From Pontibacter rufus (GTDB lineage: Bacteria > Bacteroidota > Bacteroidia > Cytophagales > Hymenobacteraceae): a stretch of 64,000 bases of DNA. The notes under the pieces are model-generated. The model worked only from the letters and a program-made list of their open reading frames with translations, searched no databases and had not been told where the DNA came from. The stretch lies in NCBI RefSeq assembly GCF_015694705.1, contig NZ_JADQDR010000011.1, forward strand, positions 62,001 through 126,000, read 5' to 3'. Below are positions 45,844 to 55,051 of the stretch, piece by piece. Position numbers and translations under genes: made by a program. How positions within the stretch are numbered: position 1 is the first letter of the stretch; each line of letters opens with the position of its first letter.

Positions 45844-46248
45844 CTATCTTTCCTTATCCAGCACAACTGTGAAAAATAAAACTACAGAAGCCAGCAGCAC
45901 CACCTTCGATAGCAGATCACCTGGCACACGTAGTTTGCTCTTGTCTAACTTTATTACGTTTTCTGCCCCCTCAATAGGCCTTGTTTTGCCATTATTGATT
46001 TTGAATTTAACATAATCCCCCTCCTCTAGCTGGCATGTGATATCGTTATACCAGACTACCGTTTCCACTTTTTTCGGAACTCTGATGCGCTTATCTTTTT
46101 TGTATACTTCAATGTAGACCAGGTTTCCCTCTTTCTCATTGCCATTGCCGGCACCAGAGCCGCCGGCCTGTCCTGAACGGGCGTACATCAGAGCAGACTG
46201 ACTTACAAAACCCAGCGGTTTTACCGCAATAACTTTTCCCTGAGGCAT
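45844..46248 (-). CDS. Small protein with cold-shock-like ends, version 1
   Basis: This 134-residue protein opens with MPQGKVIAVKPLGFV, like the first strands of a cold-shock domain, and later has LEEGDYVKFKINNGKTRPIE, like its fourth and fifth strands. The region between has a Gly-rich loop (GQAGGSGAGNGNEKEG) instead of the usual RNP motifs, and a hydrophobic helix (LLSKVVLLASVVLFFTVVL) ends the protein, suggesting membrane attachment. It is paired with a shorter neighbour that shares the same opening. I infer a diverged OB-fold; function unknown. Confidence 0.65.
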   Translation of the reverse strand: MPQGKVIAVKPLGFVSQSALMYARSGQAGGSGAGNGNEKEGNLVYIEVYKKDKRIRVPKKVETVVWYNDITCQLEEGDYVKFKINNGKTRPIEGAENVIKLDKSKLRVPGDLLSKVVLLASVVLFFTVVLDKER

Positions 46249-46335
46249 AGCTTTATGTCTTTATTTTGTTTTGTATTTATATAAATCTTGCCGCTGACAA
46301 ATACAAAGGTTCAGTATTCAGCCAATTAGGTTACA

Positions 46336-46647
46336 TTACACCTTTTTTACGTCATATGCATACTTGAAGGGCTTTTTCTCAATTTTAAACTTAACTCTGG
46401 TAGCTTTAGGTGTATCACAACTGCCTTCTAAGATTCCATCAGGAAAATCAGCTTCAGGTATAATAAAAAGGAGCTTATCTTGTCTGTTTATGCTTGTATC
46501 ACCATCCTCTAGTTCACAGGTTTCAATTACCCCTATCTTCATATCTATACCATAGTTTTTCTTTATAAATTCTATGAGATTCTTTATCCATTCATACTCA
46601 GGGCTAAGCGGATCAGGTCTTACAGCTTGTATGGTTCCTTGTGGCAT
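46336..46647 (-). CDS. Small protein with cold-shock-like ends, version 2
   Basis: This 103-residue protein opens with MPQGTIQAVRPD and ends with RVKFKIEKKPFKYAYDVKKV. Both ends resemble those of a cold-shock OB-fold, but the middle (YEWIKNLIEFIKKNYGIDMKIG) looks like an inserted helix rather than RNP motifs. It lies upstream of, and in tandem with, the related 134-residue gene. It lacks the C-terminal hydrophobic helix of its neighbour. No function can be given. Confidence 0.6.
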   Translation of the reverse strand: MPQGTIQAVRPDPLSPEYEWIKNLIEFIKKNYGIDMKIGVIETCELEDGDTSINRQDKLLFIIPEADFPDGILEGSCDTPKATRVKFKIEKKPFKYAYDVKKV

Positions 46648-46784
46648 AATACAAATATTTTAATTGTTTGAACTTTGATTATCAGGCTTATATGCTTAAA
46701 AAACTTAAATAAATATACGGAAAGTTCTTCATACAAGTATACATTATTCGTATATTTAATATTACTTCACCACAACATAATGCA

Positions 46785-49700
46785 ATGTTTAAACATCTAA
46801 TAATTACCGTTGCTTTCCTGATGGGTAGTTTTAGATTGCCGGCTCAACCTGGTAACCCTTTTATTCAATCCTTCCCTCCTGCTGCGTATCAAAGTAATGC
46901 TTACATTTCCAGTCCGCAGAACTGGGGAATCATACAGGATAACAGGGGAATCATGTATGTCAGTAACACGAGTGGCGTGTTAGAATATGATGGAATCTCC
47001 TGGCGCCTGGTGAATGGAACAGGTTATGAAGGCCACTTCCGGCTTGCTAAAAACAGCGATGGCAGAATATTTGTCGGGAGCAACAACAATTTCGGCTTTT
47101 TAGCACCTGATTCGGTCGGGAAAATACAGTTTGTTTCCCTGTTACCACACCTGAAAGCAAAATACCCGGAATTAACCGCTACCAAGATAGCTGCCGTAGG
47201 CCGTAATGTGTATTTCAGTAGCGGACAGCATATTTTCCGCTGGTCCGGGAAAAATTTTAAAGTATGGAACAGCAAAGCAGGCTTTGCACATATATTCTCC
47301 TGCCATAACCAATTATATGCCATTGACAAAGCAAAAGGGCTGTGTGTACTGGAACAGGAACAGTTTAAGGCTCTGCCCGGCACCAAAGGTTTTGATACCC
47401 TGGAAGTGACAGCCCTGCTTCCTGTTCCAGCCACCAGCGCGCCCGGCCATAATCTCCTGGTGGTCACTTATGGGCATGGCTTGTTTAAGTATAAAGACCA
47501 GGCACTGCAAAGGCTGCCCATTAGCCCTGCCGGAGCGCTCGATCGGGAAGCTTTTATGCACGGCATAAGCCTGGCAGACGGTACCATTGCGCTGGCTACT
47601 GTTAGCAGAGGTGTTGTGATTATAAACCCTGAAGGAGCGGTAAAAAAAGTAATAGACAAGAAAAGCGGCTTAAATGACAATACAGTTATCCAGCTTTATA
47701 AAGACCGGGAAGGCGGTATATGGGCTGCCTTAAACAAAGGCATCAGCCGCCTTGCTTACCCGTCGCCACTATCTTACCTGAACGAAACGTCAGGACTGGA
47801 GGGGATTGTACTCTCTATGCTAAAGGTAGGCAACCGCTTATACGCAGGTACTACTTCCGGTTTATACGTAGCAGACGAAGAGGCCATTACAACAGAGTTT
47901 CATAAAGTGCCGCAACTGCAAAATGAGGTATGGAAACTGCTGAACCAGGGAGACACGCTTCTGATTGTGAGTTCGCCGGGGGTATATGTGCTGGCCAACC
48001 GGGTATTAAAGCGGGTATCTCCACCCAGGGATGAGCGCGTTTACAAGACGGTGTACCGTTCCAAAAGGGACCCTGGCAAGTTCTATATAGGATCATCTGA
48101 TGGTTTAGCTGTCATCACCCGCCACAAGGGCAGGTGGAAATGGGAAGGTAACATTAAGGGTGTTAACCACGATGTCGTCTGGCTGTCAGAGGACAAGACG
48201 CATACCCTCTGGGCATCCTGCAGCAACAACATCTCCGCCATTAACGATTCGCACGAGTATGGCCTGCATCCACCTGTCCGGAACTACAAGCCTCCGGCTG
48301 CTTTATCTGAAAAGCTGAACAGGTTTGAAGTTTATAGTATAAACGGCAACATATACTTCGGAACCAGCAAAGGCTTATACAGTTTCCGGAAGCAGGGCAA
48401 GCGCCTGCTGTTAAAGCCGGATAGTACATTCGGGGCTATATTCGCAAGAGGCACGCGCGAGGTCATCAACCTGACAGCAGATCCGCATGGCCAAATATGG
48501 CTGACCTCCGAGTTTAAAACCGGGCCTTTGCGAAAGAGCCTGGAAAACAAGTATACCTGGGACACCATACCCCTGAGCAAGGTACCGAGGGTAGATGTCT
48601 GGAAGATATATGCAGACCCGGAAGGCGTAGTATGGCTGGGCACCACCGAAGGCATATTCAGGTATAACCCCGCCATACCTAAAAACTACAAAACGCAGCC
48701 CCAGACTGTTATCAGAAAGATAAAATTATCAGGTGATTCCACTGTTTTCCTGGGCGCCTTTCCCGGCAGCCGTGCTGTCAGCCTCACACAATCGCCACAG
48801 TTTAAATTCACGCTGCCGCATGCCGTCAGGTCCATCAGCTTTGAGTTTGCGGCCACTTCCTACGAAGCTCCCGACCAGTTGTTATACAGCTACATGCTGG
48901 AGGGCGAAGATAACAGCTGGTCGCGTTGGACTACCGAAACAAAGAAAGAATACACCGGCATTGATGAGGGAGATTATGTATTCAAGGTAAAATCAAAGAA
49001 CATCTATGGCGCTGAGAGCCTGGCCTCCACTTTTCAGCTCAGTTCCCTGCCACCTCTATACAGGTCTTGGTGGGCTTATGCCTTCTATGGCCTATGCTTT
49101 TTAACGGGCTTAATTGTTATAGATCGTTTTCAGCGCCGCCGCCTGATTCAGAAAGAGCGAAAAAAGGCACGCACACGGGAACTGGAACAGGCGCGGGAGA
49201 TTAAAAAGGCTTACATTGAATTAAAGCAAACCCAGATGCAGCTGATACAAAAAGAGAGAATGGCTTCTCTGGGAGAACTTACTGCCGGCATTGCCCATGA
49301 AATCCAGAATCCGCTCAACTTCGTCAACAACTTCTCGGAAGTAAGCAAAGAATTGATTGAAGAACTGCTGGAGGTAAAGAAGAATGAGACGGCGGATTCC
49401 AGGCTTGAAGAAGAACTACTGGCAGATATCGAGCATAACCTCTCCAAAATCAGGCATCATGGCCAGAGGGCCGAAGTTATCGTCAAAAGCATGCTCCTGC
49501 TCTCCCGCGACAGCCTGGGCGAGCGGCAGCTGACGGATATCAATGCGCTAGTGGATGAGTACCTGCGCCTGACATACGCTGCCACAAAAGCCAGAAACGA
49601 GAACTTCACCTGTTCCTTCGACACGCTTTATGATCCGAAGCTAAAGAAAATAGAGGTGGTGCCACAGGAGGTGGGCAATGTGCTGCACAACCTCTTCAGC

Positions 49701-50072
49701 AACGCCTTTTATGCCGTGCAGCAGAAACAAAAGCTCAACCCTCATGGGTATGAGCCCAAAGTAAGGGTAAGCACCGAAGGCTACAGCGAAAGAGCAGAGA
49801 TAAAGGTATGGGACAACGGCACAGGTATACCTGAAAGTCTGAAGCAAAAGATATTTCAACCTTTCTTCACCACAAAACCTGCCGGGCAGGGAACAGGTTT
49901 GGGCCTCTCACTCAGTTATTATATCGCGAAAGGGCACGATGGTGAGTTACTTGTGGCTACAGAGGAAGGCAGCTGGACAGAATTTACGATTATACTTCCT
50001 TATGTTTCTGTAGCCAAACACCGGCCGGAAACCTCTGTTTCACCTCCACCACCTGCAGGCACTTTTACATAG
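46785..50072 (+). CDS. Propeller-type transmembrane sensor histidine kinase
   Basis: This 1095-residue sensor kinase has a signal sequence and an extracytoplasmic part built of two seven-bladed Reg_prop propellers (about 40-690). A Y_Y_Y domain (about 690-755, ending near EGDYVFKVKSKNIYG) and one transmembrane helix (WWAYAFYGLCFLTGLIVI) follow, then a coiled coil. The kinase core has His838 in GIAHEIQNPLNF and an HATPase_c domain ending in GQGTGLGLSLSYY. This is the extracellular layout of Bacteroidota hybrid two-component glycan sensors, but the response regulator and AraC parts are missing, so it must signal to a separate regulator. Confidence 0.92.
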   Translation: MFKHLIITVAFLMGSFRLPAQPGNPFIQSFPPAAYQSNAYISSPQNWGIIQDNRGIMYVSNTSGVLEYDGISWRLVNGTGYEGHFRLAKNSDGRIFVGSNNNFGFLAPDSVGKIQFVSLLPHLKAKYPELTATKIAAVGRNVYFSSGQHIFRWSGKNFKVWNSKAGFAHIFSCHNQLYAIDKAKGLCVLEQEQFKALPGTKGFDTLEVTALLPVPATSAPGHNLLVVTYGHGLFKYKDQALQRLPISPAGALDREAFMHGISLADGTIALATVSRGVVIINPEGAVKKVIDKKSGLNDNTVIQLYKDREGGIWAALNKGISRLAYPSPLSYLNETSGLEGIVLSMLKVGNRLYAGTTSGLYVADEEAITTEFHKVPQLQNEVWKLLNQGDTLLIVSSPGVYVLANRVLKRVSPPRDERVYKTVYRSKRDPGKFYIGSSDGLAVITRHKGRWKWEGNIKGVNHDVVWLSEDKTHTLWASCSNNISAINDSHEYGLHPPVRNYKPPAALSEKLNRFEVYSINGNIYFGTSKGLYSFRKQGKRLLLKPDSTFGAIFARGTREVINLTADPHGQIWLTSEFKTGPLRKSLENKYTWDTIPLSKVPRVDVWKIYADPEGVVWLGTTEGIFRYNPAIPKNYKTQPQTVIRKIKLSGDSTVFLGAFPGSRAVSLTQSPQFKFTLPHAVRSISFEFAATSYEAPDQLLYSYMLEGEDNSWSRWTTETKKEYTGIDEGDYVFKVKSKNIYGAESLASTFQLSSLPPLYRSWWAYAFYGLCFLTGLIVIDRFQRRRLIQKERKKARTRELEQAREIKKAYIELKQTQMQLIQKERMASLGELTAGIAHEIQNPLNFVNNFSEVSKELIEELLEVKKNETADSRLEEELLADIEHNLSKIRHHGQRAEVIVKSMLLLSRDSLGERQLTDINALVDEYLRLTYAATKARNENFTCSFDTLYDPKLKKIEVVPQEVGNVLHNLFSNAFYAVQQKQKLNPHGYEPKVRVSTEGYSERAEIKVWDNGTGIPESLKQKIFQPFFTTKPAGQGTGLGLSLSYYIAKGHDGELLVATEEGSWTEFTIILPYVSVAKHRPETSVSPPPPAGTFT

Positions 50073-50099
50073 ACATCAAAGCCCGCGGGGCAAAGATTC

Positions 50100-50285
50100 C
50101 TACAGCCGGCTGTTTTCTTCCTGCTTTCTCCATTTCTGACTCAAACTCAGCCAGCCAATCACGCTACGGGCGTATTTAGGCAAACTTGAATCAATATTAG
50201 TATAAATCCAGAAGCCTATTATCGAAAGGTAAAGCACTAAATTAGGAATAATCCATATCCAGTCGTGCCATGCAAATTGCTCCAT
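50100..50285 (-). CDS. Small single-helix membrane protein
   Basis: An open frame of 61 residues starts at an ATG at 50285 and contains one long hydrophobic segment (WIIPNLVLYLSIIGFWIY) followed by a basic tail with WLSLSQKWRKQEE. The composition fits a real short membrane protein. It lies convergent to the propeller kinase. No family is recognised. Confidence 0.45.
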   Translation of the reverse strand: MEQFAWHDWIWIIPNLVLYLSIIGFWIYTNIDSSLPKYARSVIGWLSLSQKWRKQEENSRL

Positions 50286-50702
50286 ATACCTGTTCTTAAA
50301 ATTAAATTAATTAAACAATTACTATATATACTTACACAAGTATGAAAGGTTTCAGTAGCAGGCTGAAAAAATGCAGCCAAACAGCAATCTATACTTGGGC
50401 CTGACTGACCGGAATTAACGAAGGGATACAGACAGGTTGTATGTTGAAGCCGGGGCCTGTGGAATTATGAAATTCATTACAGAATTGCCGGAAGGATCTG
50501 AAGCTATATATAGTTTAAATAATTACCTTTAGCTTATACTTACCTTATACTGTAGCAGGCACAAAAGTCGGGGCTATCAAAATACAGGCAAGACGCATTA
50601 CTGAAAAGCAGCCCAAACCAGGTTCCGGAAGAGTTGCTTTTCAGCCCAAAGTATAAAGTGCACCACACCCTTGATCATTTGTACAGGATAACAGCATAAC
50701 GT
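50286..50702. other. Intergenic region upstream of the membrane histidine kinase
   Basis: This AT-rich stretch contains several TATACTT/AAGTATA words and should hold promoters for the flanking genes. No coding frame or structured element is evident. A single CAGGATA at 50684 lacks the second repeat. Confidence 0.4.
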
Positions 50703-52040
50703 ATGCACTTCTTTTCTTTTCTGGCAGCTTTTCTACTCGCAAGGCGATTAAGAAGCCTACTGAAAGAGTCTTATTTATACCCCAAATGGAATAACCTGCT
50801 TAATGTTTCGAGTTGGATTATACTCATACTCTTTTTTGTAGCAGGATCTTTTTTTGAAGAGGTAACCAGTGGATTTATAGGTAGTATGCTACTGCTGGGT
50901 ATGTTGGTATACCTGGATAAGGAACCGGATTTTAAGATATACCGCCCTCTAATAGAGGCGAACTATCCGCTGCTGGCCGTGGGGCTGTTACGAAGCCTTG
51001 TACAGGCTATTGCGCCTGAGTTCTACGAAAACTGGGATGAGTATTTCGAGTTTGCACTGGTGGGTGCTTTTATCTGGATATTTGCCCGGTGGGCGAATTC
51101 CAAAAAGCAGTTGCAGGAGCTGAGAATTGCCGAAGACCGGAAAGCAGAACTTGAGGTGCTCGTTGCCGAACGAACCACAGAACTGACGCAGCAGCAGGAA
51201 ACACTGCAGGCGACCATAAAGGAACTCCAGGCCATGCAGGCCCAGCTGGTGCAACAGGAAAAGCTGGCTTCACTCGGCGAACTTACCGCTGGTATTGCCC
51301 ATGAGATTCAGAACCCGCTAAATTTTGTAAATAATTTTTCGGAGTTGAGTACCGAGTTACTGGATGAACTGAAGGCCGGGCCCTGGCAAACATTACAGGA
51401 GTCAGAAAAAGAATATGCTGCCGACATTATGCAGGATCTGACCAAAAATCTTCAGAAAATATCTTTTCATGGCAAACGGGCAGAATCTATCGTGAAAGGA
51501 ATGCTGCAACACTCCCGCGCCAGTACCGGCCAGAAAGAGCTAACTGATCTGAATGCTTTGGCCGATGAGTATCTGCGACTGAGTTATCACGGCCTGCGGG
51601 CTAAAGACAATACCTTTAACGCCAAACTGGAAACCAGCTTTGATGTTAACTTGCCCAGGCTGGAGGTTGTGCCGCAGGATATTGGCAGGGTGCTGCTCAA
51701 CCTCTTCAACAATGCCTTTTATGCCGTGCAGCAAAAAAAAGCCGCAAGGAGGCACGACGACAGTTACCAGCCGCTGGTGCGGGCCAGCACAGCCTGCCTG
51801 GGAGACACACTGGAACTGCGCATCCGCGACAATGGCTGCGGAATACCTGAAAGCATCCGCCATAAAATACTTCAACCCTTTTTCACTACCAAGCCTACCG
51901 GACAGGGTACAGGCCTCGGACTATCGCTCAGTTACGACATCATCACCAAAGGGCACCATGGCGAGATGCTGATTGAATCTGAGGATGGGGAATTCTCTGA
52001 ATTTATCATCAGGTTGCCTGTAAAGGCATCAAATACATAG
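50703..52040 (+). CDS. Membrane sensor histidine kinase
   Basis: This 445-residue protein has hydrophobic helices in the first 140 residues and a coiled coil (AELEVLVAERTTELTQQQ and after). The kinase core closely resembles that of the propeller kinase upstream: GELTAGIAHEIQNPLNFVNNF with phospho-acceptor His200, and GQGTGLGLSLSYDI in the HATPase_c domain. The two downstream genes encode receiver-domain proteins and are likely partners. The first hydrophobic helix begins without a clear signal or extracytoplasmic sensor, so it may sense through the membrane. Confidence 0.9.
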   Translation: MHFFSFLAAFLLARRLRSLLKESYLYPKWNNLLNVSSWIILILFFVAGSFFEEVTSGFIGSMLLLGMLVYLDKEPDFKIYRPLIEANYPLLAVGLLRSLVQAIAPEFYENWDEYFEFALVGAFIWIFARWANSKKQLQELRIAEDRKAELEVLVAERTTELTQQQETLQATIKELQAMQAQLVQQEKLASLGELTAGIAHEIQNPLNFVNNFSELSTELLDELKAGPWQTLQESEKEYAADIMQDLTKNLQKISFHGKRAESIVKGMLQHSRASTGQKELTDLNALADEYLRLSYHGLRAKDNTFNAKLETSFDVNLPRLEVVPQDIGRVLLNLFNNAFYAVQQKKAARRHDDSYQPLVRASTACLGDTLELRIRDNGCGIPESIRHKILQPFFTTKPTGQGTGLGLSLSYDIITKGHHGEMLIESEDGEFSEFIIRLPVKASNT

Positions 52041-52156
52041 CCCTAAGGATAGTTCTGCATTCATCCGAAAAACTTATATTTAAATTTAGTGTATTGTTAA
52101 CAGGGCCTCCATACATTTAGCTATCTTGTATCAGACCATTATTTTGTTTCACTCCT

Positions 52157-52534
52157 ATGAAAATCCTGGTTGTAGATGACGAGGCGGACGTACAGCCGCT
52201 TTTTGAACAACGCTTTAGAAAGGAAATCCGAAGCGGCGCTTTAACCTTTAATTATGCGCTCTCCGGCGAGGAAGCCCTGGCCTACTTAACCGAGCATCAT
52301 TCGGAAGTGGTGCTCATCCTTTCCGACATTAACATGCCGGGTATGAGCGGCCTGAGCCTGTTGCAGCAGATACGGCAGCAGTATGACACCCTCCCTCCTT
52401 TTGTTATGATGATTACGGCTTACGGAGACGAGGAAAACTATACACAGGCAATGCAGTTTGGTGCAAACGGCTTCCTGACAAAGCCCCTTGATTTTAATGA
52501 CCTGAAGCAGAAACTGAAGACACTGGAGGTATAA
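52157..52534 (+). CDS. Single-domain response regulator
   Basis: This 125-residue protein is a receiver domain only: acidic pair in VVDDEADV, phospho-acceptor Asp57 in ILSDINMPG, Thr in MITAYGDEEN and Lys in FLTKPLDF. It lies 116 bases after a histidine kinase and overlaps the next gene by one base (TAATG). The next protein starts with a closely related receiver, so the two may compete for or relay one phosphoryl group. Confidence 0.93.
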   Translation: MKILVVDDEADVQPLFEQRFRKEIRSGALTFNYALSGEEALAYLTEHHSEVVLILSDINMPGMSGLSLLQQIRQQYDTLPPFVMMITAYGDEENYTQAMQFGANGFLTKPLDFNDLKQKLKTLEV

Positions 52535-53577
52535 TGGCCAAAATACTCGTAGTTGATGATGAGGTAGATCTGGAGGTGCTGGTCAGACAGAAATTCAGGC
52601 GCAAGATACGCGAGAACGCCTATGAATTTATTTTTGCCCACAATGGCCTGGAGGCGCTGGAAAAACTGAAAGAGCATCCGGATCTGGATATTATCCTGAG
52701 TGACATCAACATGCCCGAAATGGACGGGCTGACCTTGCTAAGCAAGCTCCCGGAAACCAATCCCATCATCAAAGCGGTAATGGTGTCAGCATACGGCGAT
52801 ATGGAGAATATCCGAACGGCCATGAACAGGGGCGCCTTTGACTTCGTGTGCAAGCCCGTCAATTTCGAGGACCTGGAAAAAACGATGGAGAAAACCATGC
52901 AACACGTCAGGCAAACACGCGAAACATTGCAGGCTATCAAAGAAAACAACATCCTGAAGATGTACGTGGACGAGCACGTGCTCAACTTTATGACCCATCA
53001 GCAGTTTGAAAGCAGCCTGCTCGTAAACGAAACCGTAGAAGCCACAGCTTTATTCATTGATCTCTGCGGCTTCACTTCCATCACCGAAAAAGTACCGGCA
53101 AACACCGTTGTCAGCCTGATAAATAAGTTCTTCGACCTGATGGTAAAAGACATTATAGCACACGATGGCCATGTAGACAAATTTATGGGAGATGCGGTAA
53201 TGGCCGTATTTCGCGGCGAATACCACCTGGACAAGGCCATAGATGCCGCCCTGGCTGTGAAGGAACACTTTGCAAACGAAGATGAAGTTATTTTAGATTC
53301 CTTTTCATTTAAACCGCAGGTAACCATCGGTATAAATTCAGGCGAAATGATTTCAGGCAACATCGGTTCGGTTTCGCTCCGCCGGCTGGACTTTACGGTA
53401 ATAGGAGATGCTGTAAATTTAGCACAGCGCCTGCAGTCTGCTGCTAAAGCAGGGCAAATCGTTATCACGGAAGAGGTATACGAAAAGGCCAAAACATCTT
53501 TCAGTTGTGAGAAAATAGGAGAAGTAAACCTTAAAAACAAAGCAAAGCCTGTTACCATATATGAGGTGGTGGAGTAA
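52534..53577 (+). CDS. Response regulator with class III adenylate cyclase domain
   Basis: This 347-residue protein joins a receiver domain (residues 1-125, Asp57 in ILSDINMPEMDG, Lys in FVCKPVNF) to a class III nucleotide cyclase domain (about 165-345). The cyclase shows the metal Asp of FIDLCGFTSI, the second Asp of KFMGDAVMAVF, the base-contacting Lys just before it, and the transition-state region GDAVNLAQRLQ. The LDFTVIGD stretch favours ATP over GTP. It would make cAMP in response to phosphorylation by a nearby kinase. It overlaps the upstream receiver gene by one base and is surely co-transcribed. Confidence 0.92.
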   Translation: MAKILVVDDEVDLEVLVRQKFRRKIRENAYEFIFAHNGLEALEKLKEHPDLDIILSDINMPEMDGLTLLSKLPETNPIIKAVMVSAYGDMENIRTAMNRGAFDFVCKPVNFEDLEKTMEKTMQHVRQTRETLQAIKENNILKMYVDEHVLNFMTHQQFESSLLVNETVEATALFIDLCGFTSITEKVPANTVVSLINKFFDLMVKDIIAHDGHVDKFMGDAVMAVFRGEYHLDKAIDAALAVKEHFANEDEVILDSFSFKPQVTIGINSGEMISGNIGSVSLRRLDFTVIGDAVNLAQRLQSAAKAGQIVITEEVYEKAKTSFSCEKIGEVNLKNKAKPVTIYEVVE

Positions 53578-53755
53578 TCCAGGCATTCGGGATTTATTTA
53601 TACTTAAGCAATGGGTAGAAGCCCTCGAAAAAGGCAGGTATAAGCGGGTTGGCAAATTACGATTGCGTATGTAAATCGCAGCCCGGGTTAATTAATTGGG
53701 TTACTTCTTTTTAGGGTTTGTATAAAAGGCTATATTTTCTCAATAAAAACAAAAT

Positions 53756-54046
53756 ATGATAAAGAAAACATACTTCAAAACGAAAGATCATTGCAAGGTC
53801 AGGTTTACGGTAGACCACGAGAACGCAGAAACGGTTGAAATACTGGGGTTGCATAATGACTGGAATAACCCAACGCCGATGAGCAGAAAAAAAGGAGGCA
53901 GCTTTACTTACGAAACTTCTCTCCCGAAGAACAGCCAGCATGAGTTCAGATACCTGGTAAACAAGACGGAATGGATGAATGATCCGGAAGCGGACAGCCA
54001 GAAGCCTAACGAATTTGGCAGCAACAACAGTATACTATCGCTTTAA
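53756..54046 (+). CDS. Isoamylase early-set (CBM48-like) single-domain protein
   Basis: This 96-residue protein consists of one glycogen-recognition-like early-set domain (VRFTVDHENAETVEILGLHNDWN and after, ending EFRYLVNKTEWMNDPEADS). No catalytic domain is attached. It has no signal peptide and could bind glycogen or another alpha-glucan in the cytoplasm, as in similar Bacteroidota proteins. A strong bidirectional terminator follows. Confidence 0.82.
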   Translation: MIKKTYFKTKDHCKVRFTVDHENAETVEILGLHNDWNNPTPMSRKKGGSFTYETSLPKNSQHEFRYLVNKTEWMNDPEADSQKPNEFGSNNSILSL

Positions 54047-54097
54047 GAGGCCTTTACCTGAAAGTATAACCCTAATGATAACCGGGAGCCCATAGTA

Positions 54098-54132
54098 AAA
54101 AAGCCGCTTCATGTTAAATGAAGCGGCTTTTT
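54098..54132. terminator. Bidirectional terminator
   Basis: A perfect 14-bp stem (54098-54111 with 54119-54132) has A and T runs on its two sides. It serves the convergent early-set and TerB-like genes. Confidence 0.9.
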
Positions 54133-54177
54133 GGATCAGTTTGTCTCGTCCTTTAACTTGCGTACCTGCCTGTTTAT

Positions 54178-54564
54178 TCAGCTTTGCTTATTAGCCAGTC
54201 TGGAAATAAGATCATCTAAAATATCCTGGCTGTAGCCAATCTGCCGGGTGAACTCGAGGCAGAGATTGTATTCCCTTTCTTCTATCACACCATCCTGCAA
54301 CATCATCAGCACCAATGTTTGCAGCTCCATCATTTTTTGCGGCCCATCCTTCGGGATGATAAAAGAGAGTGATGTCAGGTTATCCGTAATTGGGAGGGTG
54401 TCCTCTTCTGTTATACCCAGTTGCTGCCCTATCGAAACCAGAAAATCACTTTCCGCCTCATCTATGTACTTGTCAGCAATTGCAGCCATGATCAGGTTCT
54501 GAAAAAATGCCATTTTCTTTTCCTTCGTATCGAAGAATCTGTCTAATACTATATCCGTCATCAT
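54178..54564 (-). CDS. TerB-like helical protein
   Basis: This 128-residue all-helical protein resembles the TerB tellurite-resistance/DjlA-like fold, with the acidic segment AIADKYIDEAESDFLV near residue 30 and a repeat-like MLQDGVIEEREYNLCLEF near residue 90. Such domains bind metal or membrane-linked partners. No other ter gene is nearby. It runs convergent to the early-set gene and ends at a shared terminator. Confidence 0.7.
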   Translation of the reverse strand: MMTDIVLDRFFDTKEKKMAFFQNLIMAAIADKYIDEAESDFLVSIGQQLGITEEDTLPITDNLTSLSFIIPKDGPQKMMELQTLVLMMLQDGVIEEREYNLCLEFTRQIGYSQDILDDLISRLANKQS

Positions 54565-55051
54565 GTATAGAATTTAAGATTATTAAGAATTTAATCCGCA
54601 ACCTGATATCCAAAGGCTATCCGCGCATGCAGATTTATTGCGCTACAAATTTAAATCTCCAACGACAGGCAACATGGGTTGCCTGCTCTATAAACGCAGA
54701 AATTAACAAAGCACACATACTGCTAATACAATTATTAATTCCTGTCGGCTGTGTCTTAAGCAAAAAGCCGCCTCAATAATCATTGAGGCGGCTTTACCAC
54801 AGGATTTTAAATCTGTGAAATTATACTAATGAATGCTTCCGGCTTTCGGCGCTTCAGGTTCAGACTTAAGTATAAAGACAAAAGAAAGTATGACAAAGGA
54901 CGAAAGACCCAAAGTGTGTAATACGTTATTATCCAGATAGTTATACTTGATTTTGCCTTTTTATACTTATACTTAATTCTGTCTGACTACCTATAATGCT
55001 GCAGCAGTACTTTTACACAACGGAAGCCTTCCCTGCTGACCAGGTAGAATA
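54565..55051. other. Intergenic region with a terminator
   Basis: Apart from the hairpin at 54764-54795, the region has no credible gene. Repeated TTATACTT words cluster around 54945-54975. A plus-strand open frame through here shows no coding character. Confidence 0.45.
54764..54795 (-). terminator. Terminator of the penicillin-acylase-family gene
   Basis: A perfect 14-bp stem (54764-54777 with 54782-54795) has a 4-base loop. Read on the minus strand it is followed by five T residues. It lies about 260 bases after the acylase stop codon, the nearest gene it can serve. Confidence 0.75.

Noticed and set aside
50682..50702. CAGGATA just upstream of the membrane histidine kinase
   Set aside because: Only one repeat is present and it touches the start codon, so it does not fit the seven-site pattern.
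54507..54779. Plus-strand frame of 90 codons
   Set aside because: It starts inside the TerB-like gene on the opposite strand and ends in a terminator stem, with no coding features.
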